Shown in pieces: positions 50,782 to 58,968 of a DNA stretch of 64,000 nt (positions are counted from its first letter, which is position 1; every line of letters begins with the position of its first letter). The stretch is from Rhodobacterales bacterium (GTDB lineage: Bacteria > Pseudomonadota > Alphaproteobacteria > Rhodobacterales > Rhodobacteraceae), in assembly GCA_026400355.1 (NCBI GenBank), contig JAPLPE010000035.1, positions 62,001 to 126,000 of the forward strand, written 5' to 3'. A model generated the notes under the pieces. The model ran no database searches. It was not told the origin of the DNA and saw only the letters and a program-made list of their open reading frames with translations. The position numbers and the translations under genes were made by a program.

Positions 50782-51003
50782 TCAGGCGGCCTTGGGTTGG
50801 CGCATCTGCACCACGGCTTCGATGACATGGGGTTTCAGCCCCGCCCCACCCGTATCTACATGCGCGTAGATCTGCGTCAGCATGCGCGGATCCCAGAATG
50901 CCTTGAGGTGCTTGGCAATATCGGCCGCCTTGTGATTGCCGGGCTGGCTGTCAAAGAAGGTGGCGATCTGGTTGGCCATGTAGATCATCTTGTCATGCGT
51001 CAT
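50782..51003 (-). CDS. fdsD: Formate dehydrogenase subunit delta
   Basis: 73 residues (MTHDKMIYMANQIATFFDSQPGNHKAADIAKHLKAFWDPRM) match FdsD, the small accessory subunit of NAD-dependent molybdenum formate dehydrogenases. ATG 51003 overlaps the fdhD end by 11 bases. A longer frame to 51054 adds no conserved sequence. Confidence 0.88.
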   Translation of the reverse strand: MTHDKMIYMANQIATFFDSQPGNHKAADIAKHLKAFWDPRMLTQIYAHVDTGGAGLKPHVIEAVVQMRQPKAA

Positions 51004-51796
51004 GAGACACCTCGGTGATGCGGTCAGGATGGGTGAAAACGGTGGTCGCGCCACGCGCGGTTGAAACGAGGGTCAGGCGGGCAGAATCGGCCAGCCGCAC
51101 AGCATGGGCGGTGGGGGCCGAAACGGCCAGCACTACGGGCGCGCCGGCCATCACGGCCTTCTGCACCATTTCGACCGAGATGCGGGACGTCAGCGCAATC
51201 GCGCCCTTGGCCGGATCAATCCCCGCCCGGGCCAGTGCGCCGATGAGCTTGTCGAGCGCATTGTGCCGCCCCACATCCTCGCGCACCATGACGATGCCTT
51301 GACCCGGTACATAAAAGCCCGCCGCATGGGTTGCGCGGGTTTCGTCATGAAGCGGTTGCCAGTCACGCAATTCGTCCAGCGCCAGCCGGATATCGGCAGG
51401 CGTCAGCGTCAGGCCCGAGGCTGCGAGGCGAGGCAGGGGGCGCAGGGCCTGATCCAGACTGTCGATCCCGCAAAGCCCGCAGCCCACCGGGCCGGTCATG
51501 GCGCGGCGGCGCTCGGCCAGCACGGCCTCCCGCGCGGCAGTCAGCCAAATCCGCGCCTCGATCCCCTGGCCATGTTCCACGATCTCGATCTCGCCGATCT
51601 CGGCCAGAGGCGCGATCCCTTCGGTCAGCGTAAAGCCTGCCGCGAAATCGGACAGATCGGCAGGCGTTGCCATCATCACCGCCTGCGTTGATCCGTTATA
51701 GACCAGCGCCACCGGCATCTCCTCGGGCAGCGCCCGGTCCCCGGCGCCAAGCCCGAAAGTGGGCACCGTCACCGATGGCGAGGACAAAAGTTTCAT
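50993..51796 (-). CDS. fdhD: Formate dehydrogenase accessory sulfurtransferase FdhD
   Basis: 267 residues with GPVGCGLCGIDSLDQALRP (the CxxC pair that passes sulfur from the cysteine desulfurase to the molybdenum cofactor), FAAGFTLTEGI, GRHNALDKLIGALARAG and TSRISVEMVQKAVMAG. It is needed to sulfurate the Mo-bis-MGD of FdsA. Its start overlaps the fdsA stop (ATGA). Confidence 0.93.
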   Translation of the reverse strand: MKLLSSPSVTVPTFGLGAGDRALPEEMPVALVYNGSTQAVMMATPADLSDFAAGFTLTEGIAPLAEIGEIEIVEHGQGIEARIWLTAAREAVLAERRRAMTGPVGCGLCGIDSLDQALRPLPRLAASGLTLTPADIRLALDELRDWQPLHDETRATHAAGFYVPGQGIVMVREDVGRHNALDKLIGALARAGIDPAKGAIALTSRISVEMVQKAVMAGAPVVLAVSAPTAHAVRLADSARLTLVSTARGATTVFTHPDRITEVSHDA

Positions 51797-54678
51797 TCCG
51801 CCGCCGGCATGATCCGGCGCGACAGTTCGGTCTGTTCGGCATAGTCATGCTGCCATTCCGACGGCCCGTTCGTCGGGCTGACCTGCACTGCCGTCACCTT
51901 GTATTCCGGGCAATTCGTGGCCCAGTCGGAAAAGTCGGTCGTGACCACGTTGATCTGCGTCCCTGGGTGGTGGAACGTCGTATAGACGACGCCGGGCGCC
52001 ACCCGGTCCGTCACCCTGGCACGCAGCGAGGTTTCCCCCGCGCGTGACGCCAGACGGATCATCTGCCCGTCCTTGACGCCGCGCTGTTCGGCGTCATGGG
52101 GGTGGATCTCCAGCACATCTTCGTCATGCCATATCACATTCGCCGTCCGCCGCGTCTGCGCTCCCACATTGTACTGCGACAGGATGCGGCCCGTGGTAAG
52201 CAAGAGCGGGAAACGCGGCCCGGTGCGCTCATCGGTCGGCACATATTCCGTGACGATGAACCGCCCCTTGCCGCGCACGAACCCGTCAACATGCATCAGC
52301 GGCGTGCCCTCGGGCGCGGACTCATTGCAGGGCCACTGGACCGAACCCTTTTCCTCCAGAAGCTCATAAGAGACATTGGCAAAGGACGGCGTCGTGGCCG
52401 CAATCTCATCCATGATCTGCGTCGGATGGGTATAGGTCCAGCCCGCCCCCATCGCATTCGCCAGCTTCATCGTCACTTCCCAGTCGGCCAGCCCGTTGCG
52501 GGGCTGCATGACCTTGCGGACGCGGTTGATGCGGCGTTCGGCATTGGTGAACGTCCCATCCTTTTCAAGGAAGGTCGACCCGGGCAAGAACACATGGGCA
52601 TAGTTTGCGGTTTCGTTCAGAAACAGGTCCTGCACGATGACGCAGTCCATCGCGGCCAGCCCCGCTGCCACATGATGCGTGTCGGGGTCGGACTGAAGGA
52701 TATCCTCGCCCTGCACATAAAGCCCCCGGAACGTCCCTTCGACAGCGGCGTCGAGCATGTTCGGGATCCGCAGCCCCGGTTCGTTGTCCAGAACCGTGCC
52801 CCAGATCCTTTCAAACACTTCCCGAGTCGCGTCCTGGCTCACATGGCGATAGCCCGGCAATTCATGCGGGAACGATCCCATGTCGCAGGACCCCTGCACA
52901 TTGTTCTGCCCGCGCAGGGGGTTCACGCCCACACCGGGGCGGCCGATATTGCCGGTCATCATGGCAAGGTTGGCAATCGCCATCACGGTGGTCGAACCCT
53001 GGCTATGCTCGGTCACGCCCAGCCCGTAATAGATCGCGCCATTGCCCCCATTCGCAAACAGCCGCGCCGCTTCGCGCACCTCGGCCGCCGGAACACCGGT
53101 CAGCATCTCGTTTGCCTCGGGCGAATGGCGGGGGTCGCTGACGAATGCGGCATAGTCCTGGAACTCGTCCCAGTCGCAGCGTTCGCGGATAAAGGCCTCG
53201 TCAAACAGGCCTTCGGTCACGATCACATGCGCCAGCGCCGTGACCACGGCCACGTTGGTGCCGGGCCGCAGCGGCAGGTGGTGCGACGCCTCCACATGCG
53301 GCGTCTTGACCAGATCGATCCGGCGCGGGTCGATCACGATCAGCTTCGCCCCTTCGCGCAGCCGCCTCTTCAGCCGGCTGGCAAAGACCGGGTGCCCGTC
53401 TGTCGGGTTGGCCCCGATGACGATGACCACATCCGTTTCTTCGACCGAGTCAAAATCCTGCGTCCCGGCGCTCGTGCCGAATGTCTGGCCCAGACCATAG
53501 CCCGTGGGCGAATGGCAGACCCGCGCACAGGTGTCGGTGTTGTTGTTCCCAAAGACCGCGCGAATCATCTTCTGAACAAGGTAGGTTTCTTCGTTCGTGC
53601 AGCGGCTCGACGTGATCCCGCCGATGGACTTGACCCCGTATTGCGCCTGAATCGCGCGCAGTTTCGCGGCAGTATAGCTGATCGCCGCATCCCATTCGAC
53701 TTCACGCCAGGGATCGCTGATCTTCTCGCGGATCATCGGCTTGAGAATGCGTTCCCGGTGCGTGGCATAGCCCCAGGCGAACCGCCCCTTGACGCAGGAA
53801 TGGCCCCGGTTTGCCTTGCCATGCTTCCACGGCGTCATGCGGACAACCTCGTCCCCGCGCATCTCCGCCTTGAAGGAACAACCGACGCCGCAATAGGCGC
53901 AGGTCGTGATGACCGAACGGTCGGGCGTCCCGATCTCGATCACCGACTTTTCCTGCAATGTCGCCGTCGGGCAGGCCTGCACGCAGGCCCCGCAGGACAC
54001 GCAGTCCGAGGTCAGGAAGGTATCGGACTTCAGCCCCGCCTTGACCCGGCTGTCAAATCCGCGGCCTTCGATGGTCAAAGCGAACGTCCCCTGAACTTCC
54101 TCGCAGGCGCGGACGCAGCGCGAACAGACGATGCATTTGGCCGGATCATAGGTGAAATAAGGGTTGCTGTCGTCCTTGGGAACATAGTTCGGGTTCGCCT
54201 CGCCATTCGTGCGGACGGCGAAGTGCGTCTCCTTGGCCTCATACCGCACGTCGCGCAGGCCCACGGCCCCGGCCATGTCCTGCAACTCGCAGTCACCATT
54301 GGCCGCGCAGGTCAGGCAGTCCAGCGGATGGTCCGAGATATACAACTCCATCACGCCCTTGCGGATCTTCTTGATCCTGGACGATTGCGTATGCACGACC
54401 ATCCCCTCGGCCACGGGCGTCGTGCAGGACGCAGGCGTGCCCCGACGCCCTTCAATCTCGACCACACACAGGCGGCAAGAGCCAAAGGCATCAAGGTTGT
54501 CACTGGCGCACAACCTGGGGACTTCGATCCCCGCCTCGTTGCTCGCCCGCATGACCGACGATCCTTCGGGCACAGTCACCGGAAATCCGTCGATGGTCAG
54601 TGTCACCATCTTCGTGGACTTCGACGCTTTGGTGCCCATGTCACGCTCGTCAAACGACGGGATGATGAAGTCCTTCAT
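51793..54678 (-). CDS. fdsA: NAD-dependent formate dehydrogenase, alpha (molybdenum) subunit
   Basis: The 961-residue protein starts with a 2Fe-2S domain (CASDNLDAFGSCRLC...C), then HPLDCLTCAANGDC, CIVCSRCVRACE, CVSCGACVQACP and CAYCGVGC for 4Fe-4S clusters. The Mo-bis-MGD domain follows with DTCARVCHSPT (Mo-ligating Cys388, close to Cys386 of the Rhodobacter enzyme; Cys rather than selenocysteine). It oxidises formate to CO2 and passes electrons through FdsB to NAD. It can also run in reverse. Confidence 0.96.
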   Translation of the reverse strand: MKDFIIPSFDERDMGTKASKSTKMVTLTIDGFPVTVPEGSSVMRASNEAGIEVPRLCASDNLDAFGSCRLCVVEIEGRRGTPASCTTPVAEGMVVHTQSSRIKKIRKGVMELYISDHPLDCLTCAANGDCELQDMAGAVGLRDVRYEAKETHFAVRTNGEANPNYVPKDDSNPYFTYDPAKCIVCSRCVRACEEVQGTFALTIEGRGFDSRVKAGLKSDTFLTSDCVSCGACVQACPTATLQEKSVIEIGTPDRSVITTCAYCGVGCSFKAEMRGDEVVRMTPWKHGKANRGHSCVKGRFAWGYATHRERILKPMIREKISDPWREVEWDAAISYTAAKLRAIQAQYGVKSIGGITSSRCTNEETYLVQKMIRAVFGNNNTDTCARVCHSPTGYGLGQTFGTSAGTQDFDSVEETDVVIVIGANPTDGHPVFASRLKRRLREGAKLIVIDPRRIDLVKTPHVEASHHLPLRPGTNVAVVTALAHVIVTEGLFDEAFIRERCDWDEFQDYAAFVSDPRHSPEANEMLTGVPAAEVREAARLFANGGNGAIYYGLGVTEHSQGSTTVMAIANLAMMTGNIGRPGVGVNPLRGQNNVQGSCDMGSFPHELPGYRHVSQDATREVFERIWGTVLDNEPGLRIPNMLDAAVEGTFRGLYVQGEDILQSDPDTHHVAAGLAAMDCVIVQDLFLNETANYAHVFLPGSTFLEKDGTFTNAERRINRVRKVMQPRNGLADWEVTMKLANAMGAGWTYTHPTQIMDEIAATTPSFANVSYELLEEKGSVQWPCNESAPEGTPLMHVDGFVRGKGRFIVTEYVPTDERTGPRFPLLLTTGRILSQYNVGAQTRRTANVIWHDEDVLEIHPHDAEQRGVKDGQMIRLASRAGETSLRARVTDRVAPGVVYTTFHHPGTQINVVTTDFSDWATNCPEYKVTAVQVSPTNGPSEWQHDYAEQTELSRRIMPAAE

Positions 54679-54893
54679 GTGTTCTGATCCTTCTTCGGCG
54701 CAAGCGCATAGGCCACCACGGCATTGGCATGGCCGTGGCCCATCCCATGCTCGGACTTGAGCCAGTTCACGATTTCCATGTGCTTCAGGTCGGCCTGTGT
54801 TTCGATCAGCGCCAGCCAGTGCGCGATGGGCTGGCCGTACTTCTTCTCGATCGACGGAAAGTAGGACGCCGGGCCTTTGACGGGTTCGGTCAT
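54675..54893 (-). CDS. DUF4287 domain protein inserted between fdsB and fdsA
   Basis: 72 residues: MTEPVKGPASYFPSIEKKYGQPIAHWLALIETQADLKHMEIVNWLKSEHGMGHGHANAVVAYALA. The EIVNWLKSEHGMGHGHANA stretch fits DUF4287. Four-base ATGA overlaps join it to both fdsB and fdsA. Its function is unknown; the position suggests an accessory or assembly role for the formate dehydrogenase (inference). Confidence 0.82.
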   Translation of the reverse strand: MTEPVKGPASYFPSIEKKYGQPIAHWLALIETQADLKHMEIVNWLKSEHGMGHGHANAVVAYALAPKKDQNT

Positions 54894-56416
54894 TCCGCAG
54901 CCTCCTTCGCCCTTGCAAAGTCATCCGGGAATTGGGTCAGCGCCGACATGACAGGGAAGGGGGTAAAGCCCCCCAGCGCGCAAAGCGACCCGTCCTTCAT
55001 CGTCTCGCACAGATCGGTCAGAAGCGGGATCGCCGCCGCATCGCCCCGCGCGATCCGGTCAATCGTCTCGACCCCGCGCACAGCCCCGATCCGGCAAGGG
55101 GTGCATTTGCCGCAGGATTCGATGGCGCAGAACTCCATCGCGAACCGCGCCATGCCCAGCATGTCAACGGAATCGTCAAACACCACGATCCCGGCATGGC
55201 CGATCAGCCCGCCCTGACCGTCGAATTCCTCATAGCCAAAGGGCGTGCCGAACTTGGCCACCGGGAAATAGGCCCCGAGCGGCCCGCCCACCTGCACGGC
55301 CTTCACAGGTCGCCCTGTCGCTGTTCCGCCCGCGATGTCATTGATGATTGCACCCAATGACAGGCCGAAAGCCGCCTCAAACAGCCCACCGAATTTCACA
55401 TTTCCTGCAATCTGAAGTGGAATGGTTCCTCGCGACCGGCCAAGTCCAAAGTCCCTGTAATGCGCGGCCCCCTTCTCAAGGATCACGGGAACGGTGGCCA
55501 GAGAGATGACATTGTTCACAACCGTCGGCCGCCCCATGAACCCCTGCAACGCCGGCAGCGGCGGCTTGGCCCGCACCACGCCACGCTTGCCCTCAAGGCT
55601 GTTCAGCAGCGACGTCTCTTCGCCGCAGACATAGGCCCCGGCACCAACCCGGATCTCCATGTCGAACGCGTGACCCGACCCCAGCACCGAAGCACCCAGC
55701 ACACCCCGCGCCCGCGCCACGCGCACCGCCTCGGTCATGACTTCGATCGCGTCGGGATATTCCGACCGCAGATAGACAAACCCCTTCGTCGCCCCCACAG
55801 AGATCCCGGCAATCGTCATTCCTTCGATCAGGGTAAACGGATCGCCCTCCATCAGCATCCTGTCGGCAAAAGTGCCCGAGTCACCCTCATCTGCATTGCA
55901 GACGATATACTTGCGATCACCTGGCGCAGTCCGCACCGTCTCCCATTTGATCCCCGTCGGGAAACCTGCACCACCCCGGCCCCGCAGGCCCGAATCCTTG
56001 ACCTCGGCCACAACCTCGGCCCCGGTCATCCCCAGCGCCCGCCGTAGCCCCTTAAGCCCGTGGTGCGCCTCGTAATCATCCAGCGACAAAGGATCGACGA
56101 CACCCACCCGCTGAAACGTCAGCCTGGTCTGACGGGCAAGAAACGGGATCGCCTCAACCAGCCCCAGCGCCTTGGGGTGGCTCTCCGGCGCATCAAGAAT
56201 CCCCGCCACATCAGCAACTTCTACCGGTCCGAACCCCACGCGGCCCGCATCGGTCTCGACCTCGACCAACGGCTCCAGCCAGACCATCCCGCGCGACCCG
56301 TTCCGCACCAGCGTAACTGCCACACCGCGCCGCGCCGCCTGATCGACAACAGCTTTGGCAACGGCATCCGCACCCAACGCCCGCGCCGCCGCATCCCGGG
56401 GTACATAGATCTTCAT
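54890..56416 (-). CDS. fdsB: Formate dehydrogenase beta subunit (NADH/FMN, NuoF-like)
   Basis: 508 residues: an N-terminal thioredoxin-like part, then DSGLRGRGGAGFPTGIKW (FMN/NADH loop), ADEGDSGTFADRMLMEGDP, GAGAYVCGEETSLLNSLEGKRG and ESCGKCTPCRIG (4Fe-4S cluster N3). It transfers electrons from FdsA to NAD. ATG 56416 overlaps the fdsG stop. Confidence 0.95.
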   Translation of the reverse strand: MKIYVPRDAAARALGADAVAKAVVDQAARRGVAVTLVRNGSRGMVWLEPLVEVETDAGRVGFGPVEVADVAGILDAPESHPKALGLVEAIPFLARQTRLTFQRVGVVDPLSLDDYEAHHGLKGLRRALGMTGAEVVAEVKDSGLRGRGGAGFPTGIKWETVRTAPGDRKYIVCNADEGDSGTFADRMLMEGDPFTLIEGMTIAGISVGATKGFVYLRSEYPDAIEVMTEAVRVARARGVLGASVLGSGHAFDMEIRVGAGAYVCGEETSLLNSLEGKRGVVRAKPPLPALQGFMGRPTVVNNVISLATVPVILEKGAAHYRDFGLGRSRGTIPLQIAGNVKFGGLFEAAFGLSLGAIINDIAGGTATGRPVKAVQVGGPLGAYFPVAKFGTPFGYEEFDGQGGLIGHAGIVVFDDSVDMLGMARFAMEFCAIESCGKCTPCRIGAVRGVETIDRIARGDAAAIPLLTDLCETMKDGSLCALGGFTPFPVMSALTQFPDDFARAKEAAE

Positions 56417-56886
56417 GCGCAGCACTCCTTCAGCAGCGCCTCAAGCCGGTCCGCATCCACCCGCCCCACAACCCGCCCGTCGATCTGCGCCGCAGGTGCG
56501 CAGGCACACAGCCCCAGACAGAACACAGGCTCCAGCGTTACCCCTCCATCCGCAGTCGTCCCGTGCCAGTCCACCCCCAGCCGCGCCTTGGCCGCCTCGG
56601 CCAAAGCCGCCCCGCCCATCGCCTGACAGGCCTCGGCCCGGCAGATGCGCAGCAAATGGGTGCCAGCCGGTTCTTCGCGGAAATCATGGTAGAACGACAT
56701 CACCCCATGCACTTCGGCGCGCGAGATGTTCAGGGCCGACGCAATGACCGCCAACGCCTCCTGCGGAACATGGCCCCATTCGGCCTGCACCGCATGCAGG
56801 ATCGGCAAAAGCGGCCCCTCAAGGCCCCGCAGCCCTCCGATGATCTCATCCAGACGTGGCTGAAGGGGGTGCTGGGAATCGAGCAT
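56413..56886 (-). CDS. fdsG: Formate dehydrogenase gamma subunit (2Fe-2S, NuoE-like)
   Basis: 157 residues: LLPILHAVQAEWGHVPQEALAVIASALNISRAEVHGVMSFYHDF and a thioredoxin-like [2Fe-2S] site with ICRAEACQ and CLGLCACAP Cys residues. It is the first gene of the fds operon; ~80 bases upstream lies a LysR-type box. Confidence 0.95.
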   Translation of the reverse strand: MLDSQHPLQPRLDEIIGGLRGLEGPLLPILHAVQAEWGHVPQEALAVIASALNISRAEVHGVMSFYHDFREEPAGTHLLRICRAEACQAMGGAALAEAAKARLGVDWHGTTADGGVTLEPVFCLGLCACAPAAQIDGRVVGRVDADRLEALLKECCA

Positions 56887-56964
56887 GAGTCTGGCCTTGG
56901 TCTGCTACGGCATGCCGTCATCAACCGTAGTTCGATGCAGGATTCAAGCGTAGTGTTCCGTGAA

Positions 56965-56985
56965 TTGATAGGATTTTCCTATCAA
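56965..56985. promoter_or_regulatory. LysR-type operator upstream of fdsG
   Basis: Inverted repeat with 9-base perfect arms (TTGATAGGA / TCCTATCAA) around TTT. The core ATAG-N7-CTAT fits the LysR-family T-N11-A pattern. It overlaps the last bases of the LysR gene and lies ~80 bp upstream of the fdsG start, a natural activator site. Confidence 0.65.
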
Positions 56986-57866
56986 TCTTCCGCCATCCGC
57001 CGCGCCTCAAGCAAAAGCGCCGCAATGACCGGCGTATGTGGCTCGCGCCAGGGCGCGATCAGCCCCACGGCATGGCGCGCATCCGGCTCTACAATCGGAA
57101 TGGCCCGCAACGGCGCGTCCGGCAGGAAGATCTCGGCCGCCCGCAGCGGAAGGATCGTGGCCCACCCGCCCCGCAGGACATGGGAAATCAGCACGATCGT
57201 CGAATTCGTCTCGACCGCCGGCGTGACCGAAACCCCCGCCTCGGCCAGATGCCCCCCGATGATCCGCCGGTTCTGCATGTCGGGCGTCAGCAGGCACAGC
57301 GGCAACCCGCCAAGCTCGCCCCAGCCCACCGTCCCGCGCCCCGCCAGCGCATCATCTTCGCGCACGATCAGGACATAGCGTTCGGAATAGAGCGGCACCG
57401 TCACGACCCGCCCCAGCGGCTCATTATCCAGATAGCTGATCCCCGCATCGATCTGCAGGGCCTCCAGGCTGTGCAGGATATCGGCCGAGGTCGAGGACAG
57501 TACCGTGAACCGCACATTCGGGTGCGCCCGCGCGAAATTCGTGGTCAGCTGCGACACCGCTGTCAGCGCCGTGGGGATCACCGCCAGCCGCACGTTTCCC
57601 GAAAGCCCCGTCCGCGCCGCCCGCAATTCCTCCTTCATGGTGCGCGCATCGCCAACGATCTGCCGCGCCCAGTCCAGCACCCTCTTGCCCTCGGGCGTGA
57701 GCCCACCGAACCGCGACCCCCGCAGGACGAGCATGACCCCCAACTCATCCTCCAGACTCTTGATTGCCGCAGACAGCGTGGGCTGCGTCACACCCACCAC
57801 CTCGGCCGCCCGGCCAAAGTGCTGCGCCTGCGCCAGTGCGATGAACATTTCCAGCTTGTCGATCAC
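56982..57866 (-). CDS. LysR-family regulator of formate dehydrogenase
   Basis: The 294-residue protein begins MIDKLEMFIALAQAQHFGRAAEVVGVTQPTLSAAIKSLEDELGVMLVLRGSR, a LysR helix-turn-helix, and continues with a periplasmic-binding-protein-like effector domain. Same strand and directly upstream of fdsG; a matching fdsR is typical of fds operons. It probably activates fds when formate is present. Confidence 0.9.
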   Translation of the reverse strand: MIDKLEMFIALAQAQHFGRAAEVVGVTQPTLSAAIKSLEDELGVMLVLRGSRFGGLTPEGKRVLDWARQIVGDARTMKEELRAARTGLSGNVRLAVIPTALTAVSQLTTNFARAHPNVRFTVLSSTSADILHSLEALQIDAGISYLDNEPLGRVVTVPLYSERYVLIVREDDALAGRGTVGWGELGGLPLCLLTPDMQNRRIIGGHLAEAGVSVTPAVETNSTIVLISHVLRGGWATILPLRAAEIFLPDAPLRAIPIVEPDARHAVGLIAPWREPHTPVIAALLLEARRMAED

Positions 57867-57902
57867 GCCCGGCCCTCTGCGCCTGCCCTCGCCACCGGGC
57901 CA

Positions 57903-57922
57903 AATTCATTAAGCAATGAATT
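57903..57922. promoter_or_regulatory. Inverted repeat AATTCATT-AAGC-AATGAATT
   Basis: A perfect 8-base inverted repeat lies 37 bases upstream of the LysR-regulator start and 30 bases after the end of the hemerythrin gene. It may be an operator for the LysR gene or an end hairpin of the gene before it. Confidence 0.4.
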
Positions 57923-57951
57923 CTCCAGAGTTTCCTGAGAAATCTTGCTCC

Positions 57952-58521
57952 TCACCCCAGCGACCGCTCGCCGTGTTTCAGGATGACCGGCACGATCAGA
58001 TCCTCCTCGTCCACCAGATGCCGGTTCAGAAACACCTCCATCCGGTCCAGATCCGCCCCAAACCTGCCTGCCTTGGTGTGCAGCATCGCTGGATTATCCA
58101 ACCCGTTCAGCACCGTATTCGCGCCCTTGATGAAGGTCTCGATATGCACGCCGAGCGCATGATGGTCGCGGTCCAGAATCTCGAAACCCCGCCCGATCCG
58201 CGGCTCCTTCATGGCCAGCACCGGAAAGTAATGCTCATCCTCGATCATGTGATGCCCATGCAGGTCCTGCACGAAATGCCCGCCATACCGCGACAGCCGC
58301 CCGGCATAGACCCTGGCATCCGCCGCCTTGTCCAGAAACCCCCGCGTCTCTCCCTGCATGAGCGTGATCAGCCGCCGAAAGGCCAGATGCCGGTCAAGCC
58401 AGAAACTGACCAGCCCGTGAAACCCGGGATCGGCCTCCCAGGCCTCGCGCGGGTGGTCGCGCAGCAGGATGCGCAGGGCATCAGGCAGGCCCGTCCGGTT
58501 CTCAAGGCTCTCGTCTGTCAT
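57952..58521 (-). CDS. Hemerythrin-like HHE domain protein
   Basis: Starting at ATG 58521 (MTDESLENRTGL) the product is 189 residues and rich in the His/Asp/Glu pattern of HHE domains: HGLVSFWLDRHLAFRRLI, LHGHHMIEDEHYFPVL, LDRDHHALGVHIETF, LNRHLVDEEDLIVPVI. It could bind a di-iron centre and sense or buffer oxygen or nitric oxide. The long frame reaching 58791 is not conserved-looking. Confidence 0.85.
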   Translation of the reverse strand: MTDESLENRTGLPDALRILLRDHPREAWEADPGFHGLVSFWLDRHLAFRRLITLMQGETRGFLDKAADARVYAGRLSRYGGHFVQDLHGHHMIEDEHYFPVLAMKEPRIGRGFEILDRDHHALGVHIETFIKGANTVLNGLDNPAMLHTKAGRFGADLDRMEVFLNRHLVDEEDLIVPVILKHGERSLG

Positions 58522-58968
58522 CGGCACATTCCGGTCTCGGACGCCGCCGGGGCAGGGGCCGGGCCCGACGCATGGTCCGGGCCGCCTGTCCTGCGGCGCG
58601 TTCCCGTTGTGCTTGCACCAAAGGCGCGCGCTGGCAACCCCGGGCAGGTGACCGACCGGAATATCCCCGACAGTCCGGCACCCACCTGGTTCGGTCCCGT
58701 CGACACTGATTCGCCCGAAAATTACTTCGGAAACATGACAAATCGCCCCACGATTCCGGGACGCCACGTCATCACCCGCAGCCCCGTTCAAACCGTCATA
58801 TTTTGTTGATCTACCGTCGGGTCACGCGCTGACTTTGGCTTGTCACGGCTTGATTTGCGGCAAAGGATAACAGAATGCCTGCGCAGGTTGCGCTCCGCGG
58901 GACGAACTTTCTTAGCGCGTCCACCTTTGCAGGGCATCCGTTCCACCATCAATCGACAGGGAGAATAC
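58522..58968. other. Promoter region of the second Opp-type importer
   Basis: About 450 bases without a supported gene, between the divergent hemerythrin gene and the Opp-type binding-protein gene. The frame beginning at 58875 is a short shadow. GGGAGA at 58959-58964 is the ribosome-binding site for ATG 58969. Confidence 0.5.

Noticed and set aside
52096-54687. 863-residue plus-strand open frame opposite fdsA
   Set aside because: FdsA with all its iron-sulfur motifs lies on the other strand; this frame has no recognisable motif.
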